This document shows, one piece after another, positions 20,232 to 29,159 of a stretch of DNA of 64,000 nucleotides. Under the pieces are notes generated by a model. It did no database searches and was not told the DNA's origin. It saw only the letters and a program-made list of their open reading frames with translations. This DNA comes from Pseudomonadota bacterium (GTDB lineage: Bacteria > Pseudomonadota > Alphaproteobacteria > SHVZ01). The position numbers and the translations under genes are program-made. The stretch spans positions 1-64,000 of the forward strand of contig JACQAG010000060.1 in assembly GCA_016195085.1 (NCBI GenBank), written 5' to 3'. Every line of letters starts with the position of its first letter. Position 1 is the stretch's first letter.

Positions 20232-21380
20232 TCAAACAAGCCGGCCGTCCGCTTCGATCCGGAATTCCTGCCCGCGCCAGCGGACGCTCTTACCCCAAAA
20301 ACTGGCGCACCACACCACAAAAGATAGCACATCGCGCAACGGAACGTTGCGGAGCGGTGCCGGTTCCAGGCCGAGGATCCGCTCGGTCGCCCGCACCTGA
20401 GCGAAGCGGAAGGCGAGGATTACCCCAAAGCCTGCCAAGGCAATCGGCGTCAGCGGCGTGGTCCAGGCGAAGAGGCTCGCCAACAAGCTGAGCGCCAGGG
20501 GGTGGGTCACCACGGTGCCGAGATGGGAGGCGGGCGCGATTGCGCGGATGGTCCTGGACCAGCGAAGCTCATGGGCGAAGAGCGCCGCCAGGCTGGGTTC
20601 GTGCACCATGTTGGTGACAAGGTTCCGCGACAGATGGATCCGCTTGCCCCGGTTGCAAACGAGCTGGCCGAGCGCGTGGTCGTCGGCCAGGAGATCGGCG
20701 ATCCGTCCGAGACCGCCGGCCGCTTCGAGGTCGGCGCGGCGGAAGGCGATGGTGGCGCCGAAACAGCCTTCGCGTTCGCCGAGGAGCCGGCCGAGCAGCG
20801 CCATCGGCAAGAAGTGGTGGTTGATGAAGGCGGCACCTAGACTCGACCACAACCGGCCGTCGACCGGCTTTCCGACATAGAGACAAGTGACCACGCCGAT
20901 CGCCGGATCGTCCAGCGGCGCCAGCACCTGGCGCAAATAGCCGGGCAAGGCGCGCATGTCGCTGTCGGCGATGACGAGGATGTCGTGGCGCGCGGCGGGC
21001 AGCATGTTGAGGAGGTTGCCGACCTTATGGTTCCGGCCATGGGAGCGCGGTTCGACGACGAGGGCGATGTCGGCGCCGGGCTCATCGGCAATCAGCCTCC
21101 GGGCGATGGACACGGCCTCGTCTTCGGCGTCGGCGACGCCGAGAACGAGCTGATGCTCCGGGTAGGCTTGCCGGCGGAAGGAGAGGAGATTCGCATAGAG
21201 CTCGGGATCGGCGCCGCGAAGTGGCTTTAGAATCGTGGCCGCCGGCGTCGTCTCGGCCTTCTCGGCCGGTCGCCGGCAGAAGCCTCTGACGGCGATGAGC
21301 GCGGCCGCGAGATAGACCAGGCCGAGGGCCGCCAACACCAGGCACGCGCCGGCCAGGACCTGAATGACGGGCGCCGCCAA
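20232..21380 (-). CDS. hpnI: Hopanoid glycosyltransferase HpnI
   Basis: HpnI (382 residues) is a membrane-bound family 2 glycosyltransferase. In Burkholderia HpnI adds N-acetylglucosamine to bacteriohopanetetrol. One N-terminal membrane helix (LAGACLVLAALGLVYLAAAL) anchors the enzyme. TILKPLRGADPELYANLLSF starts the catalytic domain, DSDMRALPGYL contains the DxD metal/nucleotide motif, and a membrane segment group closes the protein. The start appears to be TTG at 21380, with GAGG on the messenger overlapping the end of hpnM seven bases upstream. That makes it translationally coupled to hpnM. HpnK, the deacetylase acting after HpnI, is encoded elsewhere in this locus at 32.2 kb. Confidence 0.92.
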   Translation of the reverse strand: MAAPVIQVLAGACLVLAALGLVYLAAALIAVRGFCRRPAEKAETTPAATILKPLRGADPELYANLLSFRRQAYPEHQLVLGVADAEDEAVSIARRLIADEPGADIALVVEPRSHGRNHKVGNLLNMLPAARHDILVIADSDMRALPGYLRQVLAPLDDPAIGVVTCLYVGKPVDGRLWSSLGAAFINHHFLPMALLGRLLGEREGCFGATIAFRRADLEAAGGLGRIADLLADDHALGQLVCNRGKRIHLSRNLVTNMVHEPSLAALFAHELRWSRTIRAIAPASHLGTVVTHPLALSLLASLFAWTTPLTPIALAGFGVILAFRFAQVRATERILGLEPAPLRNVPLRDVLSFVVWCASFWGKSVRWRGQEFRIEADGRLV

Positions 21381-21387
21381 ACCCGCC

Positions 21388-22008
21388 TCAGGATTTCGAT
21401 TGCAGTTCGTCGATCTTGCGCGTGAGCGTCGCTATAAGACCGCTCGGTCCCTCGCGCCTGAGGATCGCCGTGTACTCCGAGCGGCGAACCGCGAGCTCGC
21501 TGATGGTGCCGTTCACGAACACGTCGACGATCTGCCAGGCAGCACCGTTCCGCGCGGCCAGATAGGCCAATTTCACCGGCTCGCCGGTCGGCATCACCAA
21601 TTTGGTCTCGACCACGATGCTGCCGCCCTGCTGGGGTTTTTCGCCCAAGGTCTCGAAGCGCTCGCCGTTGAAGCCGTCGAAGCGGCCGGCATAGGTGGCC
21701 GCGCTGTATTTGCCGAAGAGATCGACGAACTGCTGCTGCTGCTCCGGTGTGAATCGCTGCCACTCCGGTCCGACCGAGAGCCGCGCCATGAGGGGGAAGT
21801 TGAAGGTGGCGGCGACCGCCGGCGACAGCTCGCGCATGCGGCCGTCGAAGCCGAGCGCGCCTGCCGCCTGCATCACCGCGATGAGCTTGGCATGAAAGGT
21901 TTCGACGACGCGGGCGGCCTCGGAGCTGGCGGCAAGCGCCGCCCCGCACGCGCAGTGCAATGCCAAAACGGCGCCCGCGAGCACCAGGCAGCGCCGGGAG
22001 AGGGCCAC
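21388..22008 (-). CDS. hpnM: Hopanoid-associated MlaC/Ttg2D-type periplasmic protein HpnM
   Basis: The 206-residue exported protein has a cleavable signal (LAGAVLALHCACGAALA) and a MlaC (toluene-tolerance Ttg2D) domain, a periplasmic lipid carrier. FPLMARLSVGPEWQRFTPEQQQQFVDLF and the later SIVVETKLVMPTGEPVKLAYLAARNG and WQIVDVFVNGTI are family motifs. In hopanoid clusters this branch is called HpnM and probably ferries hopanoids between membranes together with HpnN. The start is GTG at 22008, one base beyond the stop of dxs. That dependence and the signal peptide fit the start. It forms an operon with dxs upstream and hpnI downstream. Confidence 0.9.
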   Translation of the reverse strand: MALSRRCLVLAGAVLALHCACGAALAASSEAARVVETFHAKLIAVMQAAGALGFDGRMRELSPAVAATFNFPLMARLSVGPEWQRFTPEQQQQFVDLFGKYSAATYAGRFDGFNGERFETLGEKPQQGGSIVVETKLVMPTGEPVKLAYLAARNGAAWQIVDVFVNGTISELAVRRSEYTAILRREGPSGLIATLTRKIDELQSKS

Positions 22009-22009
22009 G

Positions 22010-23932
22010 TTAGGCCAGGGCCGAGACCGTCATCGCCCCCTGGCCGATCGCCTCCAGCGCCTTGGCCACGATGTGTTTGGCGTTGAGGCCAGCCTGCTGG
22101 TACTGCAGCTCCGGCTTGTCATGGTCGATGAAGATATCGGGGAGCACCATCGGGCGGAACTTGAGGCCGCCATCGATGAGCCCGGCATGGGCAAGGTAGT
22201 GCACAACGTGGCTGGCGAAGCCGCCGATCGCACCTTCCTCGATGGTGATCAGGACCTCGTGGTCCTGAGCCAAGCGGCGTACCAGCTCGGTGTCGAGCGG
22301 CTTGCAGAACCGGGCATCGGCGATGGTCGCGGGAAAGCCGCGGGCTGCCAGCTCATCGGCGGCCTTCAGGCACTCCTGGAGACGGGTGCCGTAACTGAGG
22401 ATCGCCACCTTGCCACCCTCGCGAATGACGCGACCCTTGCCGATTTCGAGCGGCGTGCCGCGGGCGGGGAGCTCGATGCCGACACCCTCGCCTCGGGGGT
22501 AGCGCACCGCCGAGGGCCGGTCGTCGATCGCCGCTTGCGTGGCGATCATATGCATGAGCTCGAGCTCGTCGGCGGCGGCCATGATGACGAAATTCGGCAG
22601 GCAGCCAAGATAGGCCACATCGAAGCTGCCGGCGTGGGTGGCGCCATCGGCGCCGACTAGCCCGGCACGGTCCATGGCGAAGCGGACGGGCAGGGACTGG
22701 ATCGCCACGTCGTGCACCACCTGGTCATAGGCGCGCTGCAGGAACGTCGAATAGATGGCGCAGAACGGCTTGATGCCTTCGGTCGCGAGCCCGGCGGCGA
22801 AGGTGACGCCATGCTGCTCGGCGATACCGACATCGAAGCAGCGCTCGGGAAACCGCTGCTGAAACAAGTTGAGGCCGGTGCCGGACGGCATCGCCGCGGT
22901 GATGGCGACGATGTTCGGATACGCCTCGGCCTCGGCGATCAGCGCATTGGCGAACACGGTCTGATAGTTCGGAGCGTTCCCGCCGGCCTTCACCTGCGCT
23001 CCGGTGACCACGTCGAACTTGTTGACCGCGTGGTACTTGTCGGGCGCGTCCTTGGCGAAGGGGTGGCCTTTGCCCTTCTGGGTGATGACGTGCACCAGCA
23101 CCGGGCCCGGCTCTTTCCAGTCGCGGACGTTGCGCAGCACCGGGAGCAGATGGCGCAAATTGTGCCCGTCGATCGGCCCGACATAGTAGAAGCCGAGCTC
23201 TTCGAAGAGCGTGCCGCCGGTGACCATGCCGCGGGCATATTCCTCGGCCCGGCGCGCGGCGCGCTCGATCGGCTTCGGGAACGCCTTGGCCAGACCCAGC
23301 ATCACGTCGCGCAAGGAGCGGAAAGGCTTGGAGGAGATCAGCCGGGAGAGATAGGCGCTCATGGCACCCACCGGCGGGGCGATCGACATGTCGTTGTCGT
23401 TGAGGACGACGATGAGCCGGCTGTCGCGGGCCCCGGCATTGTTCATCGCCTCATAGGCCATGCCGGCGCTCATGGCACCGTCGCCGATCACGGCGACGAC
23501 ATGGTTCGTGCCGCCCTTGAGATCCCGGGCGACGGCCATGCCGAGCCCGGCGGAGACCGAGGTCGAGCTGTGCGCGGCGCCGAAGGGGTCGTACTCGCTT
23601 TCCGAGCGCCTGGTGAAGCCGGACAGGCCGCCGCCCTGGCGCAGCGTTCGAATCCGCTCGCGCCGCCCGGTCAGGATCTTATGGGGATAGGCCTGGTGGC
23701 CCACGTCCCAGATCAATCGGTCGCTGGGCGCATCGAAGACATGGTGGAGCGCCACGGTGAGCTCGACCACCCCGAGGCCGGCACCCAGATGCCCACCCGT
23801 CGTCGAGACGGCATCGATGGTCTCGTCCCTGAGCTCATCGGCAAGCTGCTTCAGCTCACTGAGGCTGAGGGCTTTGAGATCGGCGGGAGAGGCGATCCGG
23901 TCGAGGACCGGCCGCTTGGTCGCGTTCGTCAA
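22010..23932 (-). CDS. dxs: 1-deoxy-D-xylulose-5-phosphate synthase
   Basis: Dxs (640 residues) joins pyruvate and glyceraldehyde 3-phosphate with thiamine diphosphate, the first step of the MEP isoprenoid pathway. [16 protein letters not shown] begins the thiamine-binding domain, [20 protein letters not shown] is the GDG...NN cofactor motif, [10 protein letters not shown] is the Dxs hallmark, and [13 protein letters not shown] contains the catalytic-site glutamate. The pyrimidine domain ([14 protein letters not shown]) and the transketolase C-terminal domain are complete. The start appears to be TTG at 23932, nine bases downstream of GGAGGG on the messenger. It is the first gene of a run to hpnL and faces ispH across a 368-base spacer. 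This places precursor supply under the same promoter as hopanoid transport and head-group genes. Confidence 0.96.
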   Translation of the reverse strand: MTNATKRPVLDRIASPADLKALSLSELKQLADELRDETIDAVSTTGGHLGAGLGVVELTVALHHVFDAPSDRLIWDVGHQAYPHKILTGRRERIRTLRQGGGLSGFTRRSESEYDPFGAAHSSTSVSAGLGMAVARDLKGGTNHVVAVIGDGAMSAGMAYEAMNNAGARDSRLIVVLNDNDMSIAPPVGAMSAYLSRLISSKPFRSLRDVMLGLAKAFPKPIERAARRAEEYARGMVTGGTLFEELGFYYVGPIDGHNLRHLLPVLRNVRDWKEPGPVLVHVITQKGKGHPFAKDAPDKYHAVNKFDVVTGAQVKAGGNAPNYQTVFANALIAEAEAYPNIVAITAAMPSGTGLNLFQQRFPERCFDVGIAEQHGVTFAAGLATEGIKPFCAIYSTFLQRAYDQVVHDVAIQSLPVRFAMDRAGLVGADGATHAGSFDVAYLGCLPNFVIMAAADELELMHMIATQAAIDDRPSAVRYPRGEGVGIELPARGTPLEIGKGRVIREGGKVAILSYGTRLQECLKAADELAARGFPATIADARFCKPLDTELVRRLAQDHEVLITIEEGAIGGFASHVVHYLAHAGLIDGGLKFRPMVLPDIFIDHDKPELQYQQAGLNAKHIVAKALEAIGQGAMTVSALA

Positions 23933-24300
23933 GGGATTGGGCCCTCCGCCCGTTCCATTAATACACCAAGCTCCGCCCGCTCGGCGGAGGGCTTACCTAC
24001 AGCTTTGACTTAGCCGACAGCGCCGGTATTGGCAAGTTGCCCGCGGCGAGAAACCCTAAAAAATGCAGGGGCATACCTGGATTGACCGGCCGGATCCCGG
24101 TCGCGTTCGCGAGGCATTCGCCCAACCTAACCATATTGTTAGGGTTCTTAATATCGTCAATATTGTTTCGGGCTTGCCTGGGGCAAGTCAAACGGGCATA
24201 TCAACCCCAGCGGAGGGGTGAGGCGGATTTGGGCGGGGCCGCCGCGGGAACTGGCAACAAAAGCGGCCGGCAGGTGTCCTGCCGGGAGTGGAGGGACCGG
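23933..24300. promoter_or_regulatory. Shared regulatory region between dxs and ispH with palindromes
   Basis: This 368-base spacer has an A+T-rich centre unlike the flanking genes. A palindrome AACCTAAC-CATATT-GTTAGGGTT lies at 24124-24146, and an inverted copy of its arm, AACCCTAA, lies at 24052-24059. A second palindrome, AATAT-CGTCA-ATATT, lies at 24150-24164. The ispH end has GGAGGGA just before the ATG at 24301. I infer promoters for both directions and one or more operators. The regulator is not known. Confidence 0.55.
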
Positions 24301-25230
24301 ATGCGGGTGGTCTTGGCCCAGCCGAGAGGCTTTTGTGCCGGGGTGGAGCGGGCGATCGCCATCGTCGAGCGTGCGCTCGAGAAGTTCGGCCCGCCGATCT
24401 ACGTCCGCCACGAGATCGTACACAATCGCCACGTGGTCGAGCGCTTGCGGGCGAAGGGCGTGGTGTTCGTCGAGGAAGTCTCCGATGTGCCGCCGGGGGG
24501 GATCACCATCTTCAGCGCCCATGGCGTCGCCCGGGCGGTGGTCGAGGATGCGAGCCAGCGCAGCCTGCCGGTCATCGACGCCACCTGTCCGCTCGTCTCC
24601 AAGGTGCATCTCGAAGGGCAGCGCTACGCCCGCCAGGGGCGCGAGGTGGTGCTCATCGGCCATGCCGGCCACCCGGAGATCGAGGGCACCATGGGGCAGA
24701 TCCCCGGCAAGGTGCATTTGATCGCCACCGTCGGCGATGTGGAGCGCCTCACGGTGACCGACCCGGAGATGGTGGCTTATGTGACGCAGACGACCTTGAG
24801 CGTCGACGACACCAAGGCGGTCATCACCGCTCTCAAGGAACGCTATCCCGCGATCGTCGGCCCCGACACCAAGGACATCTGCTATGCCACGCAGAACCGC
24901 CAGCAGGCCGTCAGGGCGCTGGCCAAGGTGGTCGACGTGATTCTGGTGGTCGGCTCCAAGAACAGCTCCAACTCCAACCGGCTTCGCGAGATCGCGGCCG
25001 AGCTCGGCGTTGCCAGCTACCTCGTGGAGGATGCGCGCGCCCTCAATCCGGCCTGGGTTGTCGGCGCCGGCGCAGTCGGCGTCACCGCCGGCGCCTCGGC
25101 CCCGGAGCAATTGGTCGAGGAAGTGGTCGAGCGGTTGGGCGCGCTTGCGCCCGTGGAGCTGACGGTCCTACCGGGGATCGACGAGAACGTGCGCTTCCGG
25201 ATGCCCCCTGAGCTGGCTGCCACGGCCTGA
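24301..25230 (+). CDS. ispH: 4-hydroxy-3-methylbut-2-enyl diphosphate reductase
   Basis: IspH/LytB (309 residues) makes isopentenyl and dimethylallyl diphosphate in the last step of the MEP pathway, using a [4Fe-4S] cluster. The cluster cysteines are Cys12 in QPRGFCAGV, Cys96 in [12 protein letters not shown] and Cys194 in [10 protein letters not shown]. The HExxH-like substrate histidines in YVRHEIVHN and IGHAGHPE, and SSNSNRL near the C-terminus, are also present. The start at 24301 is selected by the preceding GGAGGGA. The frame reaches far upstream, but without a site and with non-family sequence. It reads away from dxs, and hpnH follows after 34 bases. Confidence 0.96.
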   Translation: MRVVLAQPRGFCAGVERAIAIVERALEKFGPPIYVRHEIVHNRHVVERLRAKGVVFVEEVSDVPPGGITIFSAHGVARAVVEDASQRSLPVIDATCPLVSKVHLEGQRYARQGREVVLIGHAGHPEIEGTMGQIPGKVHLIATVGDVERLTVTDPEMVAYVTQTTLSVDDTKAVITALKERYPAIVGPDTKDICYATQNRQQAVRALAKVVDVILVVGSKNSSNSNRLREIAAELGVASYLVEDARALNPAWVVGAGAVGVTAGASAPEQLVEEVVERLGALAPVELTVLPGIDENVRFRMPPELAATA

Positions 25231-25264
25231 TTCCCCTCATAGCAATCGAACAAGAGAGAGTCCG

Positions 25265-26410
25265 TTGAGCGTTCCCCTGCAACAGATGCTGCGTGTCGGC
25301 GCGTATGTGGCAAAGCAACACCTCATGGGCGTCAGGCGCTATCCGCTGGTGCTCATGCTCGAGCCGTTGTTCCGCTGCAACCTGGCGTGCTCCGGCTGCG
25401 GCAAGATCGATTATCCCGACGAAATCCTGAACCAGCGCTTGAGCGTCGAGGATTGCCTCGGGGCGGTCGAGGAATGTGGTGCGCCGGTGGTCTCCATCGC
25501 CGGCGGCGAGCCCTTGCTCCACAAGGAGCTGCACCTCGTGGTTGAGGGGATCGTCCGGCGCAGGAAGTTCGTCTATCTCTGCACGAACGCGCTCTTGATG
25601 GAGAAGAAGCTCGATCTCTACGAGCCGGGCCCGTTCTTCACCTGGTCGGTGCATCTGGACGGCGGCCGCGAGGAGCATGATCGCTCGGTGTGCCAAGACG
25701 GCGTCTTCGAGCGGGCGGTGGAGGCGATCGGCCAGGCGAAAGCCCGCGGCTTCCGCGTCAACATCAACTGCACGCTGTTCAATCAGGCCGCGCCCGACAA
25801 GGTCGCGCGCTTCTTCGACGACGTCATGGCGATGGGCGTGAACGGCATCACCGTCTCCCCCGGCTACGCCTATGAGCGCGCTCCCGATCAGGCGCATTTC
25901 CTCAACCGGCGACGTACCAAGGAGCTGTTCCGCGACATATTCCGCCTCGGCCGCGGCAAGCGCTGGTCGTTCAGCCAGTCCGGCCTGTTCCTCGATTATC
26001 TGGCCGGCAACCAATCCTACCGCTGCACGCCTTGGGGCAATCCGACCCGCAACTATTTCGGCTGGCAGCGGCCTTGCTACCTCTTGGGCGAGGGCTATGC
26101 GAAGAGTTTCCGCGAGCTGATGGAAGAGACCGACTGGGATCGCTACGGGACCGGCAACTACGAGAAGTGCGCCGATTGCATGGTGCATAGCGGCTACGAG
26201 GCGACCGCCGTCACCGATGCGGTGAAGAATCCGCTGAAGGCGTTTGCGGTGGCGATGCGCGGCCCGCGCACGGAAGGGGCGATGGCCCCGGAGATCGCGC
26301 TCGAACAGCAGCGGCCGGCGGAGTTCGTCTTCTCCCGCCATGTCGAGGACGCGGTTCAGCGCCTACACCGCGCCAAATCCCTGGCCGAGAGCCCGGCCAG
26401 CGCCGACTAG
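25265..26410 (+). CDS. hpnH: Adenosyl hopane synthase HpnH (radical SAM)
   Basis: HpnH (381 residues) is a radical SAM enzyme that couples the 5'-deoxyadenosyl group to diploptene to give adenosyl hopane, the first step in making C35 side chains. The three cluster cysteines are Cys38, Cys42 and Cys45 (FRCNLACSGCGK). VSIAGGEPLLHKEL supplies the GGE motif, and GYAYERAPDQAHFL is typical of HpnH. A second cysteine group near the C-terminus (YEKCADCMVHSGYE) is usual for the family. The start is TTG at 25265 after a GAGAGAG site. It is cotranscribed with ispH. Its last 48 bases overlap the convergent hpnG end. Confidence 0.96.
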   Translation: MSVPLQQMLRVGAYVAKQHLMGVRRYPLVLMLEPLFRCNLACSGCGKIDYPDEILNQRLSVEDCLGAVEECGAPVVSIAGGEPLLHKELHLVVEGIVRRRKFVYLCTNALLMEKKLDLYEPGPFFTWSVHLDGGREEHDRSVCQDGVFERAVEAIGQAKARGFRVNINCTLFNQAAPDKVARFFDDVMAMGVNGITVSPGYAYERAPDQAHFLNRRRTKELFRDIFRLGRGKRWSFSQSGLFLDYLAGNQSYRCTPWGNPTRNYFGWQRPCYLLGEGYAKSFRELMEETDWDRYGTGNYEKCADCMVHSGYEATAVTDAVKNPLKAFAVAMRGPRTEGAMAPEIALEQQRPAEFVFSRHVEDAVQRLHRAKSLAESPASAD

Positions 26411-27025
26411 GGCAGCGAGCGCGCGGCGGGTTTCAAGGGCAAGACCGATGAGCCGGCCGAGCTGGGCCGGATGGCCGAGAAGCGAGCGCAGCACCGCGCC
26501 ATAGGCGATGCTGGCGTCGCGCGCGAGCCCGACCAGCGCCGCTGGCGGAATGTCGGCCCCGGCGGGGTCGCCGACCGCGCGTAGCACGGCAAAGGGCACG
26601 CCCGCCTCGCTCGCGAGCCTTGCAACCCAGCCGCTCTCGAGATCGACAAGGCAGGCTTCGCTCGCCTCTCGTAGACTTTTCTTCGCGGCCGCCGTCGCGA
26701 CCACGGCTTCTGCCGCCGCCACCCGGTCAAGCGCCGCCCCCGGCAAGCGCGCCGCCAAGCGCCCCCGCCAGCCGGGGTCGCTCGGCCAGTCTCGCCCATC
26801 CCAGCGAACCGCGGTGGCGAGGACGAGAGCGCCGGCTTTCAGTTTGGGGTCGAGCCCGCCGCCGATGCCGAAGCTGAGGAGGCCGGTTGCACCCTTGGCG
26901 AGGAGCCAGCGAACCAACTTCTCGGTCTCTTCCGCGCGCCCGCCGGTCGCTACCGCCTCGATGCCGGCGCGGCGCGCGATCCGGGCTTCCGCTGCAAGTC
27001 CGGTGACGGCGGCGATCGCCATCAC
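26363..27025 (-). CDS. hpnG: Hopanoid phosphorylase/nucleosidase HpnG
   Basis: HpnG (220 residues) is related to purine nucleoside phosphorylases. It is thought to remove adenine from adenosyl hopane, giving ribosyl hopane, the step after HpnH. The nucleoside phosphorylase fold is supported by GLLSFGIGGGLDPKLKAGALVLA and CLVDLESGWVARLASEAGVPFAVLRAVGDPA, which carries the conserved ESxW/VARxA-like and RAVxD motifs. Start and stop are coupled to shc, whose TGA overlaps the ATG at 27022 (TGATG). A GTG three bases earlier is also possible. Its 3' end overlaps the convergent hpnH gene over 26363-26410. Confidence 0.93.
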   Translation of the reverse strand: MMAIAAVTGLAAEARIARRAGIEAVATGGRAEETEKLVRWLLAKGATGLLSFGIGGGLDPKLKAGALVLATAVRWDGRDWPSDPGWRGRLAARLPGAALDRVAAAEAVVATAAAKKSLREASEACLVDLESGWVARLASEAGVPFAVLRAVGDPAGADIPPAALVGLARDASIAYGAVLRSLLGHPAQLGRLIGLALETRRALAALVGAGRALGQGFGAV

Positions 27026-28974
27026 ATGCCGTGGAGCACCATGGCGGCGTTGCGGCTCTTGAGATTGCGATAGCGTGCCACGGCCCAGAGCGGGAAGAAG
27101 CGCCGATAGCCGTCATAGCGAAGATAGAAGACCCGGGGGAAACCGACGGCGGTGTAGTGCTGCTCCTCCCAGGTCCCGTCCGCTTTCTGGCTGGTCACCA
27201 GCTTGGCGATGCCGCGTTCGACGGCCGGGTGGTCGACTTCTCCCGCCGCCATCAGGCCCAGCACCGCCCAAGCCGTCTGCGATGGGGTGCCGACCCTATC
27301 TTCGCCATGGGGTTGCCCCGGGAAATACGACTCGCCGCCTTCGCCCCAGCCGCCATCGTCGCGCTGCTTGTCGATCAGCCATTCGACCGCGCGGCGCATC
27401 ATCGGCGAGTCCCGGTCGAGCCGGGCGGCATTCAGCGCCGAGAGCACCGACCAAGTGCCGTAGATGTAGTTCGTGCCCCACCGTCCATACCAGGAGCCAT
27501 CGGGCTCCTGCTCGCGGTGGAGAAAGTCGATGGCGCGGGCGATCGCCGGGTGATCGGCCTTGAAGCCGAGCTGGCAGAGGGCGCTCATGCAGCGCGCGGT
27601 CACATCCGCGGTCGGCGGATCGAGCAGCGCACCATGGTCGGCGAACGGAATATTGTTCAGGTAATGATGCGTGTTGTCGGCATCGAAGGCGCCCCAACCG
27701 CCATTCTCGCTTTGCATGCCGAGGAGCCATTCGACGCCACGATCGATGGCATGCCGGTAGCGAGCATGGTCGATGCGGTCGAGCGCCATCAGCACGGCTG
27801 CGGTGTCATCGAGATCCGGGTAATGCGGATTTGCGTACTGGAAGGGCCAGCCGCCGGGCCTGAGATTGGGCCGAGTCCAGGCCCAGTCGCCGACCACGTC
27901 CAGCACCTGACGGTCGAGCAGCCAAGCCGCGCCCCGCTCGGCCGAATGATTGGCGCCGACCTCGATCATGGCGTAGCTGGCAAGCGCGGTGTCCCAAATC
28001 GGCGACAGGCAGGGCTGGCAATAGGCCCGCTCGGGTTCGAGCACCAAGAGCTTGCGGACGGCGCGCTTCGCGGTCAGCACATGGGGATGGTCCGGGGCAT
28101 AGCCGAGGCAGTCGAACATCATGACCGCGTTCGCCATGGCCGGGTAGATCGCGCCCAGACCGTCCTCGCCATTGAGGCGCTCGGCCACGAAGGCGATCGC
28201 CCGCTCGATCGCCTGGCGACGCTTGGCCATAGAGAATGATGGCTCGAGCGCACGGACCACGCGGTCGAGACCACGGAACACGCGGCCCCAGAAGGTCGGG
28301 TTCGCCTGGCTGAACCAATCCGTGACCTGCTCGGGCGGGGCCACGAACAGCTCGGCGATGGAGACTTCACGCGGGTTGCGGGCGCGGGGCTTGATCGCCA
28401 TCAGCACCAGGAGCGGCACGATCACCGTGCGCGACCAATAGGCGACCTTGGACAGATGGAAGGGAAACCACTCCGGCAGATTCATGATCTCGACCGGCAT
28501 CACCGGCACCGCATGCCAGGGAACTTGGCCGAACAACGCTAGCAGGATGCGGGTATTCACGTTCGATTTCGCGGCACCGCCGTGGGCGAGGATGGCGCTG
28601 CGGGCGCGCACCATGTGGGGGGCGTCGGGCGAATCGCCGGCGGCCTTGAGGGCGAAATAGGCTTTCACGCTGGCGCTCATGTTGAAGGCGCCGGCATGGA
28701 ATAGGGGCCAGCCGCCATGGCTCGCCTGGATCGAGCGGAGATAGGCGGCGATCCGCGCCTCGACGGCCGAATCGACTTCGTCCAAATAGTGCTGCAGGAG
28801 GATGTATTCGGCCGGGATCGTCGCATCCGCTTCCAGCTCGAAGGCCCAATGGCCATCCTCCCGCTGCTCGCCGGCGAGCGCCTCCTCGCCCAACGCGAGC
28901 GCGCGCGCAAGGGCTTGCGGCTGAGCGCCGGGATGGCCGGAGGAGACGGACTCAGCAAAGCCAACGCGCATCAT
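27022..28974 (-). CDS. shc: Squalene-hopene cyclase
   Basis: The enzyme (650 residues from the start chosen) cyclises squalene to hopene and hopanol at the inner membrane, the committed step of the hopanoid pathway (also named HpnF). The acid motif DxDD is YPDLDDTAAVLMAL in the middle of the chain. Several QW repeats are visible, such as EDGHWAFELEADATI, ENGGWGAF and DGSWYGRWG. The open frame continues to 29040 with a TTG, but the sequence before MMRVGF is arginine-rich and unlike the family. I therefore take the tandem ATGs at 28974 and 28971, although no clear ribosome-binding site is visible. It follows hpnD by 185 bases and is coupled to hpnG. Confidence 0.95.
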   Translation of the reverse strand: MMRVGFAESVSSGHPGAQPQALARALALGEEALAGEQREDGHWAFELEADATIPAEYILLQHYLDEVDSAVEARIAAYLRSIQASHGGWPLFHAGAFNMSASVKAYFALKAAGDSPDAPHMVRARSAILAHGGAAKSNVNTRILLALFGQVPWHAVPVMPVEIMNLPEWFPFHLSKVAYWSRTVIVPLLVLMAIKPRARNPREVSIAELFVAPPEQVTDWFSQANPTFWGRVFRGLDRVVRALEPSFSMAKRRQAIERAIAFVAERLNGEDGLGAIYPAMANAVMMFDCLGYAPDHPHVLTAKRAVRKLLVLEPERAYCQPCLSPIWDTALASYAMIEVGANHSAERGAAWLLDRQVLDVVGDWAWTRPNLRPGGWPFQYANPHYPDLDDTAAVLMALDRIDHARYRHAIDRGVEWLLGMQSENGGWGAFDADNTHHYLNNIPFADHGALLDPPTADVTARCMSALCQLGFKADHPAIARAIDFLHREQEPDGSWYGRWGTNYIYGTWSVLSALNAARLDRDSPMMRRAVEWLIDKQRDDGGWGEGGESYFPGQPHGEDRVGTPSQTAWAVLGLMAAGEVDHPAVERGIAKLVTSQKADGTWEEQHYTAVGFPRVFYLRYDGYRRFFPLWAVARYRNLKSRNAAMVLHGM

Positions 28975-28997
28975 CGCGACGAATCCGATACGGTTAT

Positions 28998-29148
28998 GTT
29001 GCAATGCAACAGAAGCGACGCGCCTGCGCCTAGATGCCAAGAATCTGTCGTTAACTCAAGCATTTCATCCAATACGTAGGCAGGCCGGGCTCGGATTGGC
29101 GCCATCCGGCGGGTGCGGGAGGCTCTAGCAGACGCAACTTATTGTCAA
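28998..29148 (-). promoter_or_regulatory. Possible internal promoter and palindrome upstream of shc
   Basis: In the gap between hpnD and shc the minus strand carries a consensus TTGACA at 29143-29148, with a weak TAGAGC 15 bases downstream (29122-29127). A 13-base palindrome, GTTGCAATGCAAC, sits at 28998-29010, about 25 bases before the shc ATG. These may allow separate control of shc and hpnG. The spacing is poor, so confidence is low. Confidence 0.3.
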
Positions 29149-29159
29149 CACGGCAGCCT

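Noticed and set aside
18645-20327. Plus-strand 560-codon frame over hpnJ
   Set aside because: Antisense to hpnJ, which has the radical SAM cysteines. The composition is typical of reverse-strand shadows (Asp/Leu/His/Arg-rich).
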